A DNA stretch of 64,000 nucleotides from positions 4,606,715-4,670,714 of the forward strand of contig JAKZAP010000008.1 of the NCBI GenBank assembly GCA_023053575.1, given 5' to 3'. Under the pieces are notes generated by a model, which searched no databases, had not been told where the DNA came from, and was given only the letters and a program-made list of their open reading frames with translations. The DNA comes from Branchinecta lynchi. Its lineage: Eukaryota; Arthropoda; Branchiopoda; Anostraca; Branchinectidae. Of the stretch, positions 25,901 to 33,900 are shown one piece after another (within the stretch, counting starts at the first letter, position 1; each line of letters opens with the position of its first letter). Position numbers and translations under genes: made by a program.

Positions 25901-26665
25901 ACCTCGGACTTCCAGACGTTTTTGGCCTCGCTTCACCTCCCGGATCCGTCTAGACGAAAACGGCTTTCTGGAATTCGGAAGAAAAATCTGGAAGGTTAGG
26001 GCTGGCTTTAAGAGATCTTTGAAGTGCGAAGGCTAAATTAGCCTGAACAACCTGCAAGAGTTTTTCCAGATTGAGGACGGTTTGCCGGGAGTGCAACCGA
26101 AATAATCGGAATTTATATTTATCCCTCGCACATTATCTTAGAGGGATAACTAGCTGATGAAGAAAAAACCCCGAAAATCACGTTTTTCTATTTCTTTCCT
26201 GGAGGAGTTGGCTTCACGATGCGGAAGCAAGACATCTCGGAATCTGGAAGATGAAGCCTGTGTGACTTTTAAAGCACAGATCGCAGTAGATTCAGTTTCT
26301 ATTCCAATATTCTGACATACGTGACGACTCCTTCGAAAGTGTTAAGATTCCTTAAAAAATACAAACCCAGTTTTCATCCTCGTGCTGCCCCCTTTGTTTT
26401 GAGGAGAAACACGGAAACATGCATAACGCTGTTTCCGACCAATTAGCTCCGTCCAATGATTGCAGTGCGCAACACCCAGGGAGAGCTACTGGACAGAAAA
26501 CTTATTTGCTTTTTTTCGCAGGCAACCATTAATTATGCCACCGAGATCGGCTATCAAGAGGCCAGCGAGATGGCTGCTTTTGTAGCAGACAATATCCCCA
26601 TGGACGAGTCCCAGAGGAACAAGCTCAGTTCTATAGCCGGCAAAACCCTTTTCCCCGAGTCATAG
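1812..26665 (+). CDS. PTCD3: PTCD3 (mitochondrial small-subunit protein mS39), 5'-partial, nine exons
   Basis: Exons: 1812-1953, 4194-4290, 7245-7379, 11849-12050, 15033-15255, 17609-17717, 19986-20254, 22413-22602 and 26522-26665. All introns are GT-AG and all phases agree, giving 502 residues and a TAG stop. This matches human PTCD3 from about residue 190 to near its end: SLLELLCFYN aligns with SLLDLLCYYG, LLGIEPSLASFYY with AIGIEPSLATYHH, and later exons follow in order. The family is a pentatricopeptide-repeat protein of the mitochondrial small ribosomal subunit that helps bring mRNA to the ribosome. The mitochondrial targeting sequence and first PPR exons must lie left of base 1. The acidic Ser/Asp tail of the human protein is absent; this one ends TLFPES. 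Introns of 1.5-4 kb are packed with repeats but no exon is interrupted. Confidence 0.93.
1954..2639 (+). other. PTCD3 intron, no recognised feature
   Basis: C-rich tract at 2215-2260 and a tRNA B-box-like GTTCGATTCC at 2362 followed by T runs, but no A-box or anticodon arm. Otherwise nothing seen. Confidence 0.4.
2640..2912 (+). mobile_element. LINE 3' fragment with (ATT)n tail
   Basis: One frame reads WSFKNCVPSHWNQLPE, the terminal Trp-Asn-x-Leu-Pro signature that ends many CR1/jockey-type reverse transcriptase ORFs. It is followed by a 3' region and an ATT-repeat tail at 2877-2897. Confidence 0.55.
3275..3475 (-). mobile_element. LINE reverse transcriptase C-terminal fragment
   Basis: Homologous to 14042-14330. 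The reverse strand encodes SDSAATSETPEGFKKRIDE, the end of a non-LTR reverse transcriptase. 5'-truncated. Confidence 0.6.
3840..4150 (+). repeat. Tandem pair of about 135 bp ending in the family E tail
   Basis: Two copies of a unit starting near AATTGTGTAGAAATTTTTTT and ending ATATCCGTTTTATGCATTA. The second runs into CAAAGTCAGCTTGGGC, the tail shared with the hairpin elements at 51338 and 59803. Confidence 0.65.
4194..4290 (+). CDS. PTCD3: PTCD3 exon b
   Basis: Acceptor ttacag, donor gtaagt. Reads DSGYAEKLFHSMKERTPEAY then SAMIQGM, aligning with the human NNAERIFSLMPEKNEHSY PPR helix pair. Confidence 0.9.
4291..4990 (+). other. PTCD3 intron, C-rich low complexity
   Basis: Poly-C tracts at about 4640-4710, no coding or structured element recognised. 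Confidence 0.4.
4995..5216. mobile_element. Family F MITE with 14-bp terminal inverted repeats
   Basis: Ends CCAGGCTTCACCTT and AAGGTGAAGCCTGG. The interior matches 25860-26010 and 23517-23765. No target duplication was clear. Confidence 0.6.
5307..6004. mobile_element. Non-autonomous hAT-like element, family D
   Basis: Terminal repeats CAGAGCAAAATAACA and TGTTATTTTGCTCTG. The 8-bp flanks share a TCGTAA core (atcgtaaa/ctcgtaat). CAGAG ends plus an 8-bp duplication are typical of hAT. Interior lacks an ORF of note. Confidence 0.65.
6005..7244 (+). other. PTCD3 intron with a short direct repeat
   Basis: A unit of about 85-95 bp beginning TGTTCTTGGACGTTA occurs twice (from about 6505 and 6586). 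Otherwise low-complexity T tracts; no exon seen. Confidence 0.45.
7245..7379 (+). CDS. PTCD3: PTCD3 exon c
   Basis: 45 codons in phase 0 between ccttag and gtaggt. Reads GWKLYEEMKENGMKLTTDAY, a typical PPR (length-35 helix-turn-helix) pattern, matching human ALNLYTELLNNRLHADVY. Confidence 0.9.
7380..8048 (+). other. PTCD3 intron, nothing recognised
   Basis: No long ORF, terminal repeat or tandem structure noticed. Confidence 0.4.
9120..9880 (+). repeat. Array J, degenerate 135-145-bp repeats
   Basis: GGGCCYAGATTGCCCA-type cores at about 9243, 9390, 9540, 9672 and 9808, each preceded by a C-rich tract. A single further unit lies at about 35335-35400. Confidence 0.6.
9994..10430 (-). mobile_element. 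hAT-like MITE, copy 1, with perfect 8-bp target duplication
   Basis: Flanked by CTTGTTAT (9986-9993 and 10431-10438). The GACGCCCCTG end lies at the right. AACAGTCG-type internal repeats. About 10070-10187 is a nested fragment matching the reverse complement of the LINE 3' end at 13526-13630. Confidence 0.8.
11256..11848 (+). other. PTCD3 intron, repeat remnant
   Basis: 11435-11520 matches 50920-50970 (AAACCGCGCATCCTTGTGT). Nothing else recognised. Confidence 0.4.
11849..12050 (+). CDS. PTCD3: PTCD3 exon d
   Basis: Acceptor ctacag, donor gtaagt. Contains QVAPNIGTLNSILQVLSK and LLGIEPSLASFYYLL. This is the best-conserved PPR stretch and the strongest single match to the family. Confidence 0.93.
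12285..12500. repeat. Diverged family I MITE with internal hairpin
   Basis: GCAGTCCTGACT and AGTCAGGACTGC form a hairpin at about 12380-12445. Flanking CCTCGAAGCTGGCCTTAAAA resembles the elements at 41524-41690 and 44060-44276. Confidence 0.45.
12940..13760 (+). mobile_element. LINE 3' end with C-terminal zinc knuckle
   Basis: One broken frame includes LQFWLKLIQMPEERLPKSAY, then after a stop an uninterrupted stretch (13142-13546) with RANCLPVHG and CSLCGERDDDLAHLVARC. CxxC...H...C is the knuckle near the end of many LINE reverse transcriptases. The 3' end has GTATATGGCCCCAAGGCTTT and an ATT-repeat tail at 13740-13758. Confidence 0.75.
13760..13998 (+). repeat. Repeat with AGTAGCATC motifs, copy 1
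   Basis: Matches 18866-19101 for over 200 bp (CTATCATTTAATGTGC, GTTAGTACTGCATGCTA, TTTTCATCGGG). No terminal inverted repeat resolved. Confidence 0.55.
14042..14330 (-). mobile_element. LINE reverse transcriptase C-terminal fragment
   Basis: The reverse strand reads FVRAVPSWNGLSDSATTSKT and GGFNKLLDEHW, the canonical end of CR1/L2-like ORF2. Second copy at 3275-3475. Confidence 0.7.
14411..14690. mobile_element. Possible MITE with GGCGAT repeats
   Basis: Ends GGTTCACACAGA and TCTGTGTGAAGC are imperfect inverted repeats. The interior is rich in GGCGAT and its complement (ATCGCC). No target duplication confirmed. Confidence 0.4.
15033..15255 (+). CDS. PTCD3: PTCD3 exon e
   Basis: Begins inside a split AGG codon after ttccag and ends TT before gtaagt. 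Reads STILYEMVKHL...FFFRAMEVSH...LGHRIHALLSK, in line with human SSFIIYDIMNEL...FFQSAMSICS...AYQVHGLLKT. Confidence 0.92.
15292..16069. mobile_element. hAT-like family D, fused tandem pair
   Basis: Left end CAGAGCAAAATAACA at 15292, an internal right end at 15648, and a second right end at 16069. Outer flanks GTTCATAC and GTCTATAC agree at 6 of 8. The dimer shares one left end. Confidence 0.6.
16070..16590 (+). other. PTCD3 intron, nothing recognised
   Basis: Long overlapping ORFs on both strands (16015-16341 + and 15924-16322 -) have no family signature. Confidence 0.35.
16600..16915. repeat. Repeat block with CCACGCGAAAATG motif
   Basis: TCCACGCGAAAATG or a close variant occurs five times (about 16618, 16676, 16814, 16852, 16893), twice followed by a CCRTYSAGCTSMATGGGA-type sequence. 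Unknown class. Confidence 0.5.
16925..17221. mobile_element. MITE with 16-bp terminal repeats, copy 1
   Basis: GAGCGTGTTCCACCCT at the left and AGGATGGAACACGCTC at the right. Nearly full-length match to 55158-55453. The target duplication is short or absent (GAT on both sides here). Confidence 0.7.
17222..17608 (+). other. PTCD3 intron, nothing recognised
   Basis: No repeat or ORF noticed before the exon f acceptor. Confidence 0.4.
17609..17717 (+). CDS. PTCD3: PTCD3 exon f
   Basis: Acceptor ttgcag, donor gtaggt. Reads KHYFQLIAKTETIDNLIAFY, matching human [20 protein letters not shown]. Confidence 0.9.
17718..18865 (+). other. PTCD3 intron, mostly unique
   Basis: Only a remnant of family E near 18305-18385 (CAGCTTGGGCTCAAAAAGTA). 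The rest is not recognised. Confidence 0.4.
18866..19101 (+). repeat. Repeat with AGTAGCATC motifs, copy 2
   Basis: Matches 13760-13998. Its left end, GTAGCCTGCGTAG, also occurs at 12853. Confidence 0.55.
19223..19546. mobile_element. Hairpin MITE
   Basis: Inverted ends read AAAGAAATAGRAAACCGTGA. GTTATCCCTCGAAG and its complement near the right end, plus ATCATAAAAT around the centre, complete the hairpin. A one-sided relative lies at 26090-26205. It sits inside a weaker inverted pair at about 19110-19720. Confidence 0.65.
19986..20254 (+). CDS. PTCD3: PTCD3 exon g
   Basis: Acceptor ttgtag, donor gtaaga. Reads IDYLPQIWSDVRLY...REKLAYKILHTLAKH, matching human LEVIPKIWKDSKEY...REEILMLMARDKH. 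The acceptor lies about 0.25 kb right of a hairpin MITE remnant. Confidence 0.9.
20289..20669. repeat. Perfect-looking palindrome with nested MITE
   Basis: Arms of about 105 bp (CTGAAAGTAGCTGCGACAAC and its complement) enclose a second inverted element at 20394-20564 that begins CACTGTAAAAAGTTTCTCC. Confidence 0.7.
20670..20790. repeat. Related hairpin, CACTGTAAAAAG type
   Basis: Contains AATCCCAGTAGCA and complement, and ends TTTTACAGTG. Looks like a third, shorter relative beside the palindrome. Confidence 0.45.
20881..21899 (+). repeat. Family A element, copy 3
   Basis: Same ends and internal about 130-bp units as 776-1743 (ATTTTCTCGCCGGACAATTA, then GGAATCCGGC). Opposite ends again carry GGGATCCC. 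Confidence 0.8.
21900..22412 (+). other. PTCD3 intron, nothing recognised
   Basis: Possible self-inverse stretch around 22220-22330 (CAAACTAC repeats), not resolved. Confidence 0.35.
22413..22602 (+). CDS. PTCD3: PTCD3 exon h
   Basis: Acceptor ttttcag, donor gtaagt. Reads ITVFLNLDAFEKACKIIEKL and ends SRASHAL, matching human IAILFLRAGRTQEAWKML and the SPSQAIEV region. Confidence 0.88.
23126..23509. mobile_element. Harbinger-like MITE with TTA duplication
   Basis: TTA (23123-23125) then AGGCGTATTCTCGCCG; right end CGGCGAGAATGCGCCT then TTA (23510-23512). A 3-bp TWA duplication fits PIF/Harbinger. Second copy at 53034-53441 in the other orientation. Confidence 0.7.
23517..26010. mobile_element. 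Family F region split by a family H insertion
   Basis: GCCAGGCTTCACTTTCCAGA at 23520 and a diverged complement ending at about 26010 look like F ends. The family H element 23905-25830 lies between, with F sequence on both sides. Confidence 0.5.
23905..25830 (+). mobile_element. Family H element carrying a 280-bp tandem array
   Basis: Begins with an ATGGCACTTG hairpin and a CCGTCCGTCGGTCTGTC run. About six units follow with GTGACTTTTGGGG at 24248, 24528, 24808, 25089, 25368 and 25648 (period 279-281). Ends CAAGTGCCATATGAGCTC with a GAGCTCGTAGCTC hairpin. The layout resembles Helentron-derived (HINE) elements, but no CTRR end is seen. Confidence 0.75.
26090..26205 (+). repeat. Half copy of the hairpin MITE at 19223
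   Basis: Shares GGTTTGCCGG, TATTTATCCCTCGCAC and GAGGGATAACTAGCTGA with the right arm of that element. Confidence 0.55.
26522..26665 (+). CDS. PTCD3: PTCD3 last exon with stop
   Basis: Acceptor tcgcag. 47 codons plus TAG at 26663-26665; VADNIPMDESQRNKLSSIAG aligns with human [20 protein letters not shown]. I see no canonical AATAAA in the next few hundred bases; a G-rich tandem duplication follows. Confidence 0.9.
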   Translation, partial: ATINYATEIGYQEASEMAAFVADNIPMDESQRNKLSSIAGKTLFPES

Positions 26666-26926
26666 TGTTCAGATTTCTTGTTTACAAATTACAAAGTGAA
26701 ATGAAAATCTGTTTTTTTTTCTGAGCAGCAAACCCCCCGAATCCAAAAAGTAGGAAATCAAAAAACCTGACTCGTAACAGCAATCTTGACATCACGCACT
26801 TACGGATTATTCCCTAGACACGCGAGTTAAAAGTAAACACGTGACGGCAGCTCGCCTCTATTTATATAATGTTAATAATACAAAATATTTCCGGATTTTA
26901 CTAGCACGTCAAGACATGTCCGATGA

Positions 26927-27334
26927 GGAACTACTGACTGTGTGTGGGGGGGGGGGGGGAGGTTGACAGCGCAATCTGGGTAGAATCCTCTCGACCCGCC
27001 TCTTATTTCCCAGGTAGGCGGAAGAACATATTTATTCAAAAACAAATTAAAGCGAAATTTTCTGTGGCGCCGACGGCTATGCTCTCTAGCTCGCTACCGA
27101 CAAATTCCTCGGAAAATTCATGAAATTCGAAATATACGACACCTATCAGGGGCTACTGACTGTGTGTTGGGGGGGGGGGGGGGGGTCTGGGTAGAATCCT
27201 CTCGACCCGCCTCCTATTTCCCAGGTATGCGGAAGAACATATTTATTCAAAAATAAACAAGAGCAGACTTTTCTGTGACGCCGACAGCCATGCTCACCAG
27301 CCCGCTACAGACAACATCCTAGAAAATTCATGTA
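26927..27334 (+). repeat. Tandem duplication of about 220 bp with poly-G
   Basis: Two copies start CTACTGACTGTGTGT followed by G runs (26945, 27168), then AGAATCCTCTCGACCCGCCT. Lies between the converging 3' ends of PTCD3 and SNRPG. Confidence 0.7.
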
Positions 27335-27339
27335 GGACA

Positions 27340-27345
27340 TTTATT
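27340..27345 (-). promoter_or_regulatory. SNRPG polyadenylation signal AATAAA
   Basis: Reverse-strand AATAAA 52 bases after the stop codon; gives a short 3' UTR of about 70 bases. It abuts the right end of the tandem duplication at 26927-27334. Confidence 0.7.
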
Positions 27346-27396
27346 TTTTCGAAAAAGAAAGTAAAAAATGGCAAAGGGCACTAATTCTCACCAGTT

Positions 27397-27447
27397 TCAT
27401 AATCTTTCCATACAATCCAGCATGATGATCGAGTTGCCACGAACAAC
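27397..27447 (-). CDS. SNRPG: SNRPG exon 4 (Sm2 motif, stop)
   Basis: Acceptor tatag after a T-rich tract. Encodes [16 protein letters not shown] and TGA. The RGN of Sm2 is present. The human ending is ALERV, here CMERL. Confidence 0.94.
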   Translation of the reverse strand, partial: VVRGNSIIMLDCMERL

Positions 27448-27875
27448 CTATAAAAAAAAAGAAAACTGTGCTTAGCAACAGCAAAGCTATAACACAATCA
27501 ATGTCAGCCCACCAAACAACCAACAGACCAATCCCACTTCGAGACATTTCCCACATCCGCTCCCAGAGCCTTCTGACTCCAAAACTCTACCCTAAGTTCT
27601 CCCCATTCCGGGGAAAAGTGGAAAGCAGAGTTTACAACCGGACACGAGCAGGGGAAACAGGGTTGAATCACCCAGCTCACGCTTACAAGATCCCAACACC
27701 TGATGGCCAACCCCCAGCCTCCCCCCTCTGCCGATCCCTGAACCCCTGGTCCACATCCTATTCCAGTGCAGCCATCGCCAAATCCTCACGAACGAACATA
27801 GATCCCAAGTGATAGCCTATCATTGTTCAAGAAGCACCATCTCAACCTCTCGACTGGATCCCTCGTGCAGCCTTC

Positions 27876-27909
<34 letters not shown>

Positions 27910-30900
27910 CTGCTGAAGCCTCCATCATGAAAACTATCATTGACTTACTGAGGACAACAGACCTCCTCGAGTCAGTCTAGAGGCTAAATGGACAACTCTG
28001 ATTCGAAGCCGTACCATAACTGAGAGAGAGAAAACTTATCTGTGGTATGGGAGAGATACGCCTTCTTACATTGCACAGTCTACATTATGTTCATTGCGCC
28101 TATTGCTATCGCCCCGACACTGACCTAAATTGTGATTAATAGTTCGCAGCATCATTAATGGTTAATGAACAGCACTTCAAACTCACCACCATTCCTATGG
28201 TATTTTTGGATCCATCTTTACAATCCTCGACAGCCTCATCAAGCACTAGGTTCATAAATGGATCAAATCCTCTGAGGATACCCGAAATTTGGCGTGCTCC
28301 ATTTAGCTTCACTGCAAGAGAAAAGGTTTCACAGATGACAATTCCGAACTATTAACCCCCTCCTGTTTCAAGCCGGACCAGCTATATTTCCTTTTCAAGG
28401 GTCAGTTACATAACTTCTAGAAGTTAAAAGAAAATGAACCCTTGTGAAGGCTTTGAAAATGCACTGATGACATAGACCTGGCAGACCTTCTTAGACAGAC
28501 CATACTGTTGGGTCACTAGGAAAAATGACTGATGCTCCCGAAGTTTCAGAGTGTTGCCAAAATGTGGCAATTCACTTCCATGAAAAGCACGCAAATATGA
28601 TACTTTTGTTTTGCGTCATAAAGAAAACTAGACAACAGAAAAAGATTATTCACTAGCTTTGCATTAAGACAACAGAATGTAGAAAATAAAATAAAAGATG
28701 TACTAACACGTCATCCGTTTGTCCATGAACCTGGAATGAGAAAAATATGTTAAATCAATCATTCCATATCACTAGATGTTCTCAGCTTTCACGCGTGCAT
28801 TTGTGAGCCTACTGGCTTTACACACATCACACAAGCCTTTACTAAATTGGTCTTGAAATACCCTTCTTAAAGCCCCTTATGCCAATGACATCCTAGCACA
28901 CAGCTTTAGACAAATCCCAGGGCTCTACACAAATCGCATACACGGAACAGTAAGACGATAGCTTTGTTCACAGAGGAGCATTAAACATAGAATACTACAG
29001 GCCAAAGTTTCAGATGAATAAGAGACTACCTGTAGGAACTTGCTTAACTGTTCTCCAGAGCTTGATACTGAGGTAAGCTTTATGCGAGGATGTTTTAGGG
29101 TACAAACTTGTCAAACTTTTTATACAGAGTACATCTACTGCCGCTCTACTTCCCTATATTGACCTTCGGCTGAGCTACTGTGTTACTGTTACTTTGTACA
29201 CTTTACACAAGGGAACTTGTACCATGACCAATAAACCAGAAATAGTTTTTTCGAATATTATTTAGAAGTCTAGGACTCCATTGTCGGAGACACGTAGACA
29301 TACCAGGACCCACAAGGCGGGGTCTCATGGTGAAAACCAAATATATAATTTTAATGGGGAAGACACTATCACTGTTCCTATGGCAGGCTTCTACCTGATT
29401 ATTGTGGTGGTTTGCGAACTCTGTTCACAAGCCCCTTGGTAGCTCAAATGGTAGAGCGCCTGCCTTGTAAGCAGAGGGTCCTAGGTTCAAATCCCAGCTG
29501 AGGAGCATTTACATCTTTCAGTTCAGTACTTAAAAAAAAAGGCAGTTGATTTTAGTCAAACAGTTGTTTTTCTGAAAGAAAAAAAATGACCAGCAGTTCG
29601 TAAATACCTTGCCCCAACCTCAAACATTTTGGCTAGTGTCACCTCTCAGTGAGACATGAACTACAGTACAGGAGAATACAGGAGGGGTGTCCAACCTTCC
29701 TTCTATTGTATAGTCTTTGGGATCCACTGACCCTTCTCGACTTTTTCTTGCTGAAGCTTGGCTTAACTTGAGAGGCTGGGCTCAAGGGGGGTACTTTTGC
29801 CTGGTAAATAATGGTGGTTGGCTACTGCATCCTAGACTTTGATGTCTGCTTTCGTTACTAGATCCAGGACATCTCTGTAAATCATTATTTCTTTTGCTGT
29901 TGGCAATTTCCTGGACAAGCTTATTGTTGCGATATCATACCAAGGATTTAAAGGTTGAGATGATTTTCTTCCTTCTTTTGGTCAGGTGTCTGCATTGAAA
30001 TAGGATGTGCTGCAGAGACTGTTCCCGCTGGAGAAAGAATCTGCAGAGCTTTAGGCTGAGCTTTTGTTGAAATAGCTCCTGCTCCAGGAGAACTGATTGG
30101 CTCTTCACTCTGAAGAAAGTAGTACTTTCAAGCCTGGTTTTGAATGGGGAAACCAGAGGAGGCTGAATTGCTGGGATAATCTGCTGTAATCTCTTTCTGA
30201 GAACATGTCTGAATGTACTTTGTCTGATTATGGATGGGAGGGCTCTGCCAATGCTTTGTTGGGTGTCTTGATCTGCAACTTCGTTTCTGTGTATGCCTCA
30301 GTGGCTTAGGATTCTAGACGTAAAAAGCGAATTTTTCAACTGCTGAAAAATTCAATCGAGTATCTGCAAAATTGAAATATTCGGAGGCCTCTCGAAAGTT
30401 GTGAATATTCCGAAAAACTGAAATATTTTGCAAAATTGAAAAATACAGGAGTTTGTGCCCCCTCACTATGCAATCTTGTTCAAACAAGTTTGTAGGAAGG
30501 CGATTCTTTGAGGCTTTGATGGATAACTGAGGATGAGTCAAGGGTTGCATTGCATTTCAAGGCAATACGAGTGTAATTTAAGGCGTTTTTCTGTGCTCCC
30601 ACAAACAGGTTGGTGGGTCGATTGTTACTCGAAAAGAGGATTTCCGTGGCCTTTCGTGCGGCCCACAAGTGTGTTTCTGTGATGAACAAGATTTGTGTGG
30701 CTCGCTATGTGTCTAAAATTCGACAAACAACTGCCGAATTGATTGTCGACTTTGTGGCTCGATTTTGGCGGGGAATTAAAATTTGGTACCAAAATAACAT
30801 CAAAAGAATAAAATTAAAAGCTTTCTCAAGTATGTAGACATAAAACTGAGGATCCTTTTTGCATGGAATGGTAAGGAGGAAAGCCTGGAGTTCTATTCAT

Positions 30901-33900
30901 TGAGATTCTCCATGGACTTTCAGATATTTGAAGTTACCGCCCCAAAAATAGACAAAAAGCTTTTTTATGAGTTTCAACTTGTGGCTTGACTGTGTGGCAC
31001 AGAATCGTGTTTCCACAACAAACACTCAGAAGTGTCTGCCCACAACTGTGTCGCGGAAAAACGCATTTAGATACGAAGGATATGTATGATAGGAAAAGAA
31101 GAGTTTTTATTTGCAACTGGTGATAATATTTTCTTTGATTACTAGGGTAGAAAAAACAGGATCGGCAGGGGAGGGGACTGGGTTTCATATCCGGTAAAAG
31201 GAAAATCTTTGTTTGTCTTGCAAATTAGATTCTTGTACTGATCGAACTTGACGAACATCAGAAATAACCTACCTTTAACTCCTCTGTAAATTAAGCTTAG
31301 CAGAAAGGGTGTTTGGCATTTTTAGAGGGGTTTCTCACTTTAAAAAACCTCATGTTTCTGGTGCAGTATAATTATTCTGCACTGTCAGTGGATGTCATCA
31401 GGTGCTGGAGATCTGTCAAGGATATGCATTTCATTCATGTGAACTTGTTTTACGTCAGTTATTTTTATTTCTTATGAAAACCCACCATAATAATCAATAG
31501 AGAAGTGACAAAGTCATGAACTTCTCAGAAGCGAAACTGTGGGACCTCGAATAAGGAATTCTTACTGGGTCTATTCACTATTCTCAGGGGAGAGGGGGCA
31601 CCGAGACTTGAAACTCCTTTGCTTGCGCATTTGACAATGTCTTCAATGGAAATTATATGTAAAAAAAAATCCATCGTTGACTGAAAACTGAAGAAGTGGC
31701 TGCCAAATGGATTCTGATTAGCAGTAAGGAACTCTGCGTAAAACCAATTCATCCAGCCACTTCAGAATGTTCTGAACCCTTTGTACAGAGGAAGTGATCT
31801 GAGTGCTAGTGAGCAAACATGTGCCACAGAGTTGATCTGCTCACTTGCAGAGAGATGTGCTGATAAAGTTATATGGTGTGAGAGCATAATCTTGAATGAG
31901 TTTCTCGGTTGTGGTCTGACACAGATGAAAATTTGTACAGACACTATACTCGAGCTCAGCATCTTATTTTTCAGCTTTTTTTTATTTTTCACAATTTTTC
32001 AGTGAATATTCGCAATTTTTGCAAGATAAACTGGAGGTATTGAAATTTTAAATCTATACTTGGGACATGCTGGATCCTAATGCCAACATCTATCCTTTGT
32101 AGTTCTTGGAATACCGCTCTCCAGTCTAGAACACTAATACACAGCCAATACTGGCTTCCAACAGATACCTGACTGCGCACCTCACGACTCCGCATCTATA
32201 AAGTGCTGCGCCAGTAAACACGGCCTCGCTCTAGTGCGTCACGATGGTAACGATACTAACATTAACGATACAGCGCTCCGCTGCCGCTTCTATCGATCGC
32301 CGCGTATCGTCGAATCCTCACTCAGAACTAACGGTAGGCATCGGGTCAATAAATCTTAACCAGGGGATAAAGGTTATTTTCTTACAGGTGTACGACGGCT
32401 AACATAAGTTGCGTTTTTGTCCCTCTTCTGTTCGCTGTTTTCTCTCCGTTTTTGTCAAAATACGGAACTCGCTGTTTCTCATTTTCCCGTTTGTGTACGC
32501 TGTTCTGTGTTCCGTGTTCTCTGTTCCGCTGTCTGTTTTGCTCTCCTAGCATGTTTTATCGCTGTTCAGATAGAAAATTGCAGAGCGATTCACAGATAGA
32601 AAAGAAAGAATTGCAGAAGTTTGGAGGATAAAGTTGGATCCTGAAGTATCGTCGTTTTGGAATATAATTTGCAATTTAGGTGGGCAGTCAGGTATCTGTT
32701 GGAAGCCAGTATTGGCTGTGTATTAGTGTTCTAGACTGTATGGCGTCCAGGTAAATTTTTGCAATTTAACAGATTTTCCGCTTAAGACATGCTCAGGATC
32801 CCAAATTTGCGTTTTCGTCAGAACAGCGACAAAAAGGAACAGCGTAAGCAAAACACCGTTGTTTACCCAAACCAGACAACTGTGATCACAGAACACGAAC
32901 CAGAGACAAAAAACGCAACTATAGTGGCAAGAGGATCGTATGCTAATAAACATCGTTCCAGACGAAAGGCGGAGGCGGTCCTCGTGAAAAGAGGCTGAAT
33001 TAAGACCTAGTCCAAATTTGTATCCAAGCACTTAGGTCCAAGAAGACCGAGTCCCCACGGCCGGCCGGATACATTTTGATTGTCTGAATTCTTCTGAATT
33101 TTAGCTTGAAATTTGGAGATGAGTTGTATTTTTGCCTTGGAAAATACAATTCTCGAAAAAAAAGGATGACATTTTGTCTAACTTGCGCTAGTAAGATCAT
33201 AGGAAAGCTCAAAGTAATTGCACCCTGTAAGGAATACGGGGTTAACCCGAGTGCTAAAAATTTGGACCAGGTCGCAATTTCATGATCTTATTCAAGTACA
33301 TGGAAGACTAAATAGTCAGTCATCGTAACAGTATAACATACTCTTAGTCCAAATTCTAGGAAAACTGGGCTAAGAAAAAACGCAAAAACTTCAGACGCCC
33401 GCCTGCCTTGGACTTCCGCAATCCACTAACTAAATACTAATGAACCAAATAAACACAAGCTGTAACCAATATGCCCCGAGGGTGGCCACGCGCGCTGCAC
33501 CCGTCCCTCGCGCTCGGTGATTAGAAGCTTTGTGTCTAGGCGGTCTCAAGGGATTGTTTTGTTTGAGTAACGGAAAGAATACAGCTAATCCTGCAGCTAA
33601 TGATTAAACATATACAAATTAATAGCGAGTTTAATAGCATCAACTATAGTTAATCCCCGCGGCAGTAGTTACATTGTGTAAGGAAAACGGGAAGAATACA
33701 GATAACGGAAAGAATACAGCTAATCCTGCAGCTAATGATTAAACATATACAAATTAATAGCGAGGTTAATAATACAGAATATATGTATTCTTATATAATA
33801 AGAATACAGAATACAGTAACGGAAAGAATACAGCTAATCCTGCAGCTAATGATTAAACATATACAAATTAATAGCGAGGTTAATAGCATCAACTATAGTT

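Noticed and set aside
27879..27908. Run of about 30 C's as a biological signal
   Set aside because: Probably polymerase slippage or an assembly artefact; poly-C and poly-G runs are scattered through the whole window.
29431..29507. Functional tRNA-Thr gene
   Set aside because: Acceptor mismatch, extra bases after the T arm and a matching dispersed copy with shared flanks favour a SINE; kept as a mobile element.
32723..33212. ORFs of 102, 69 and 70 codons mirrored at 40257-40746
   Set aside because: Their identity is explained by the inverted arms; both strands are open over the same bases and no transposase motif is present.
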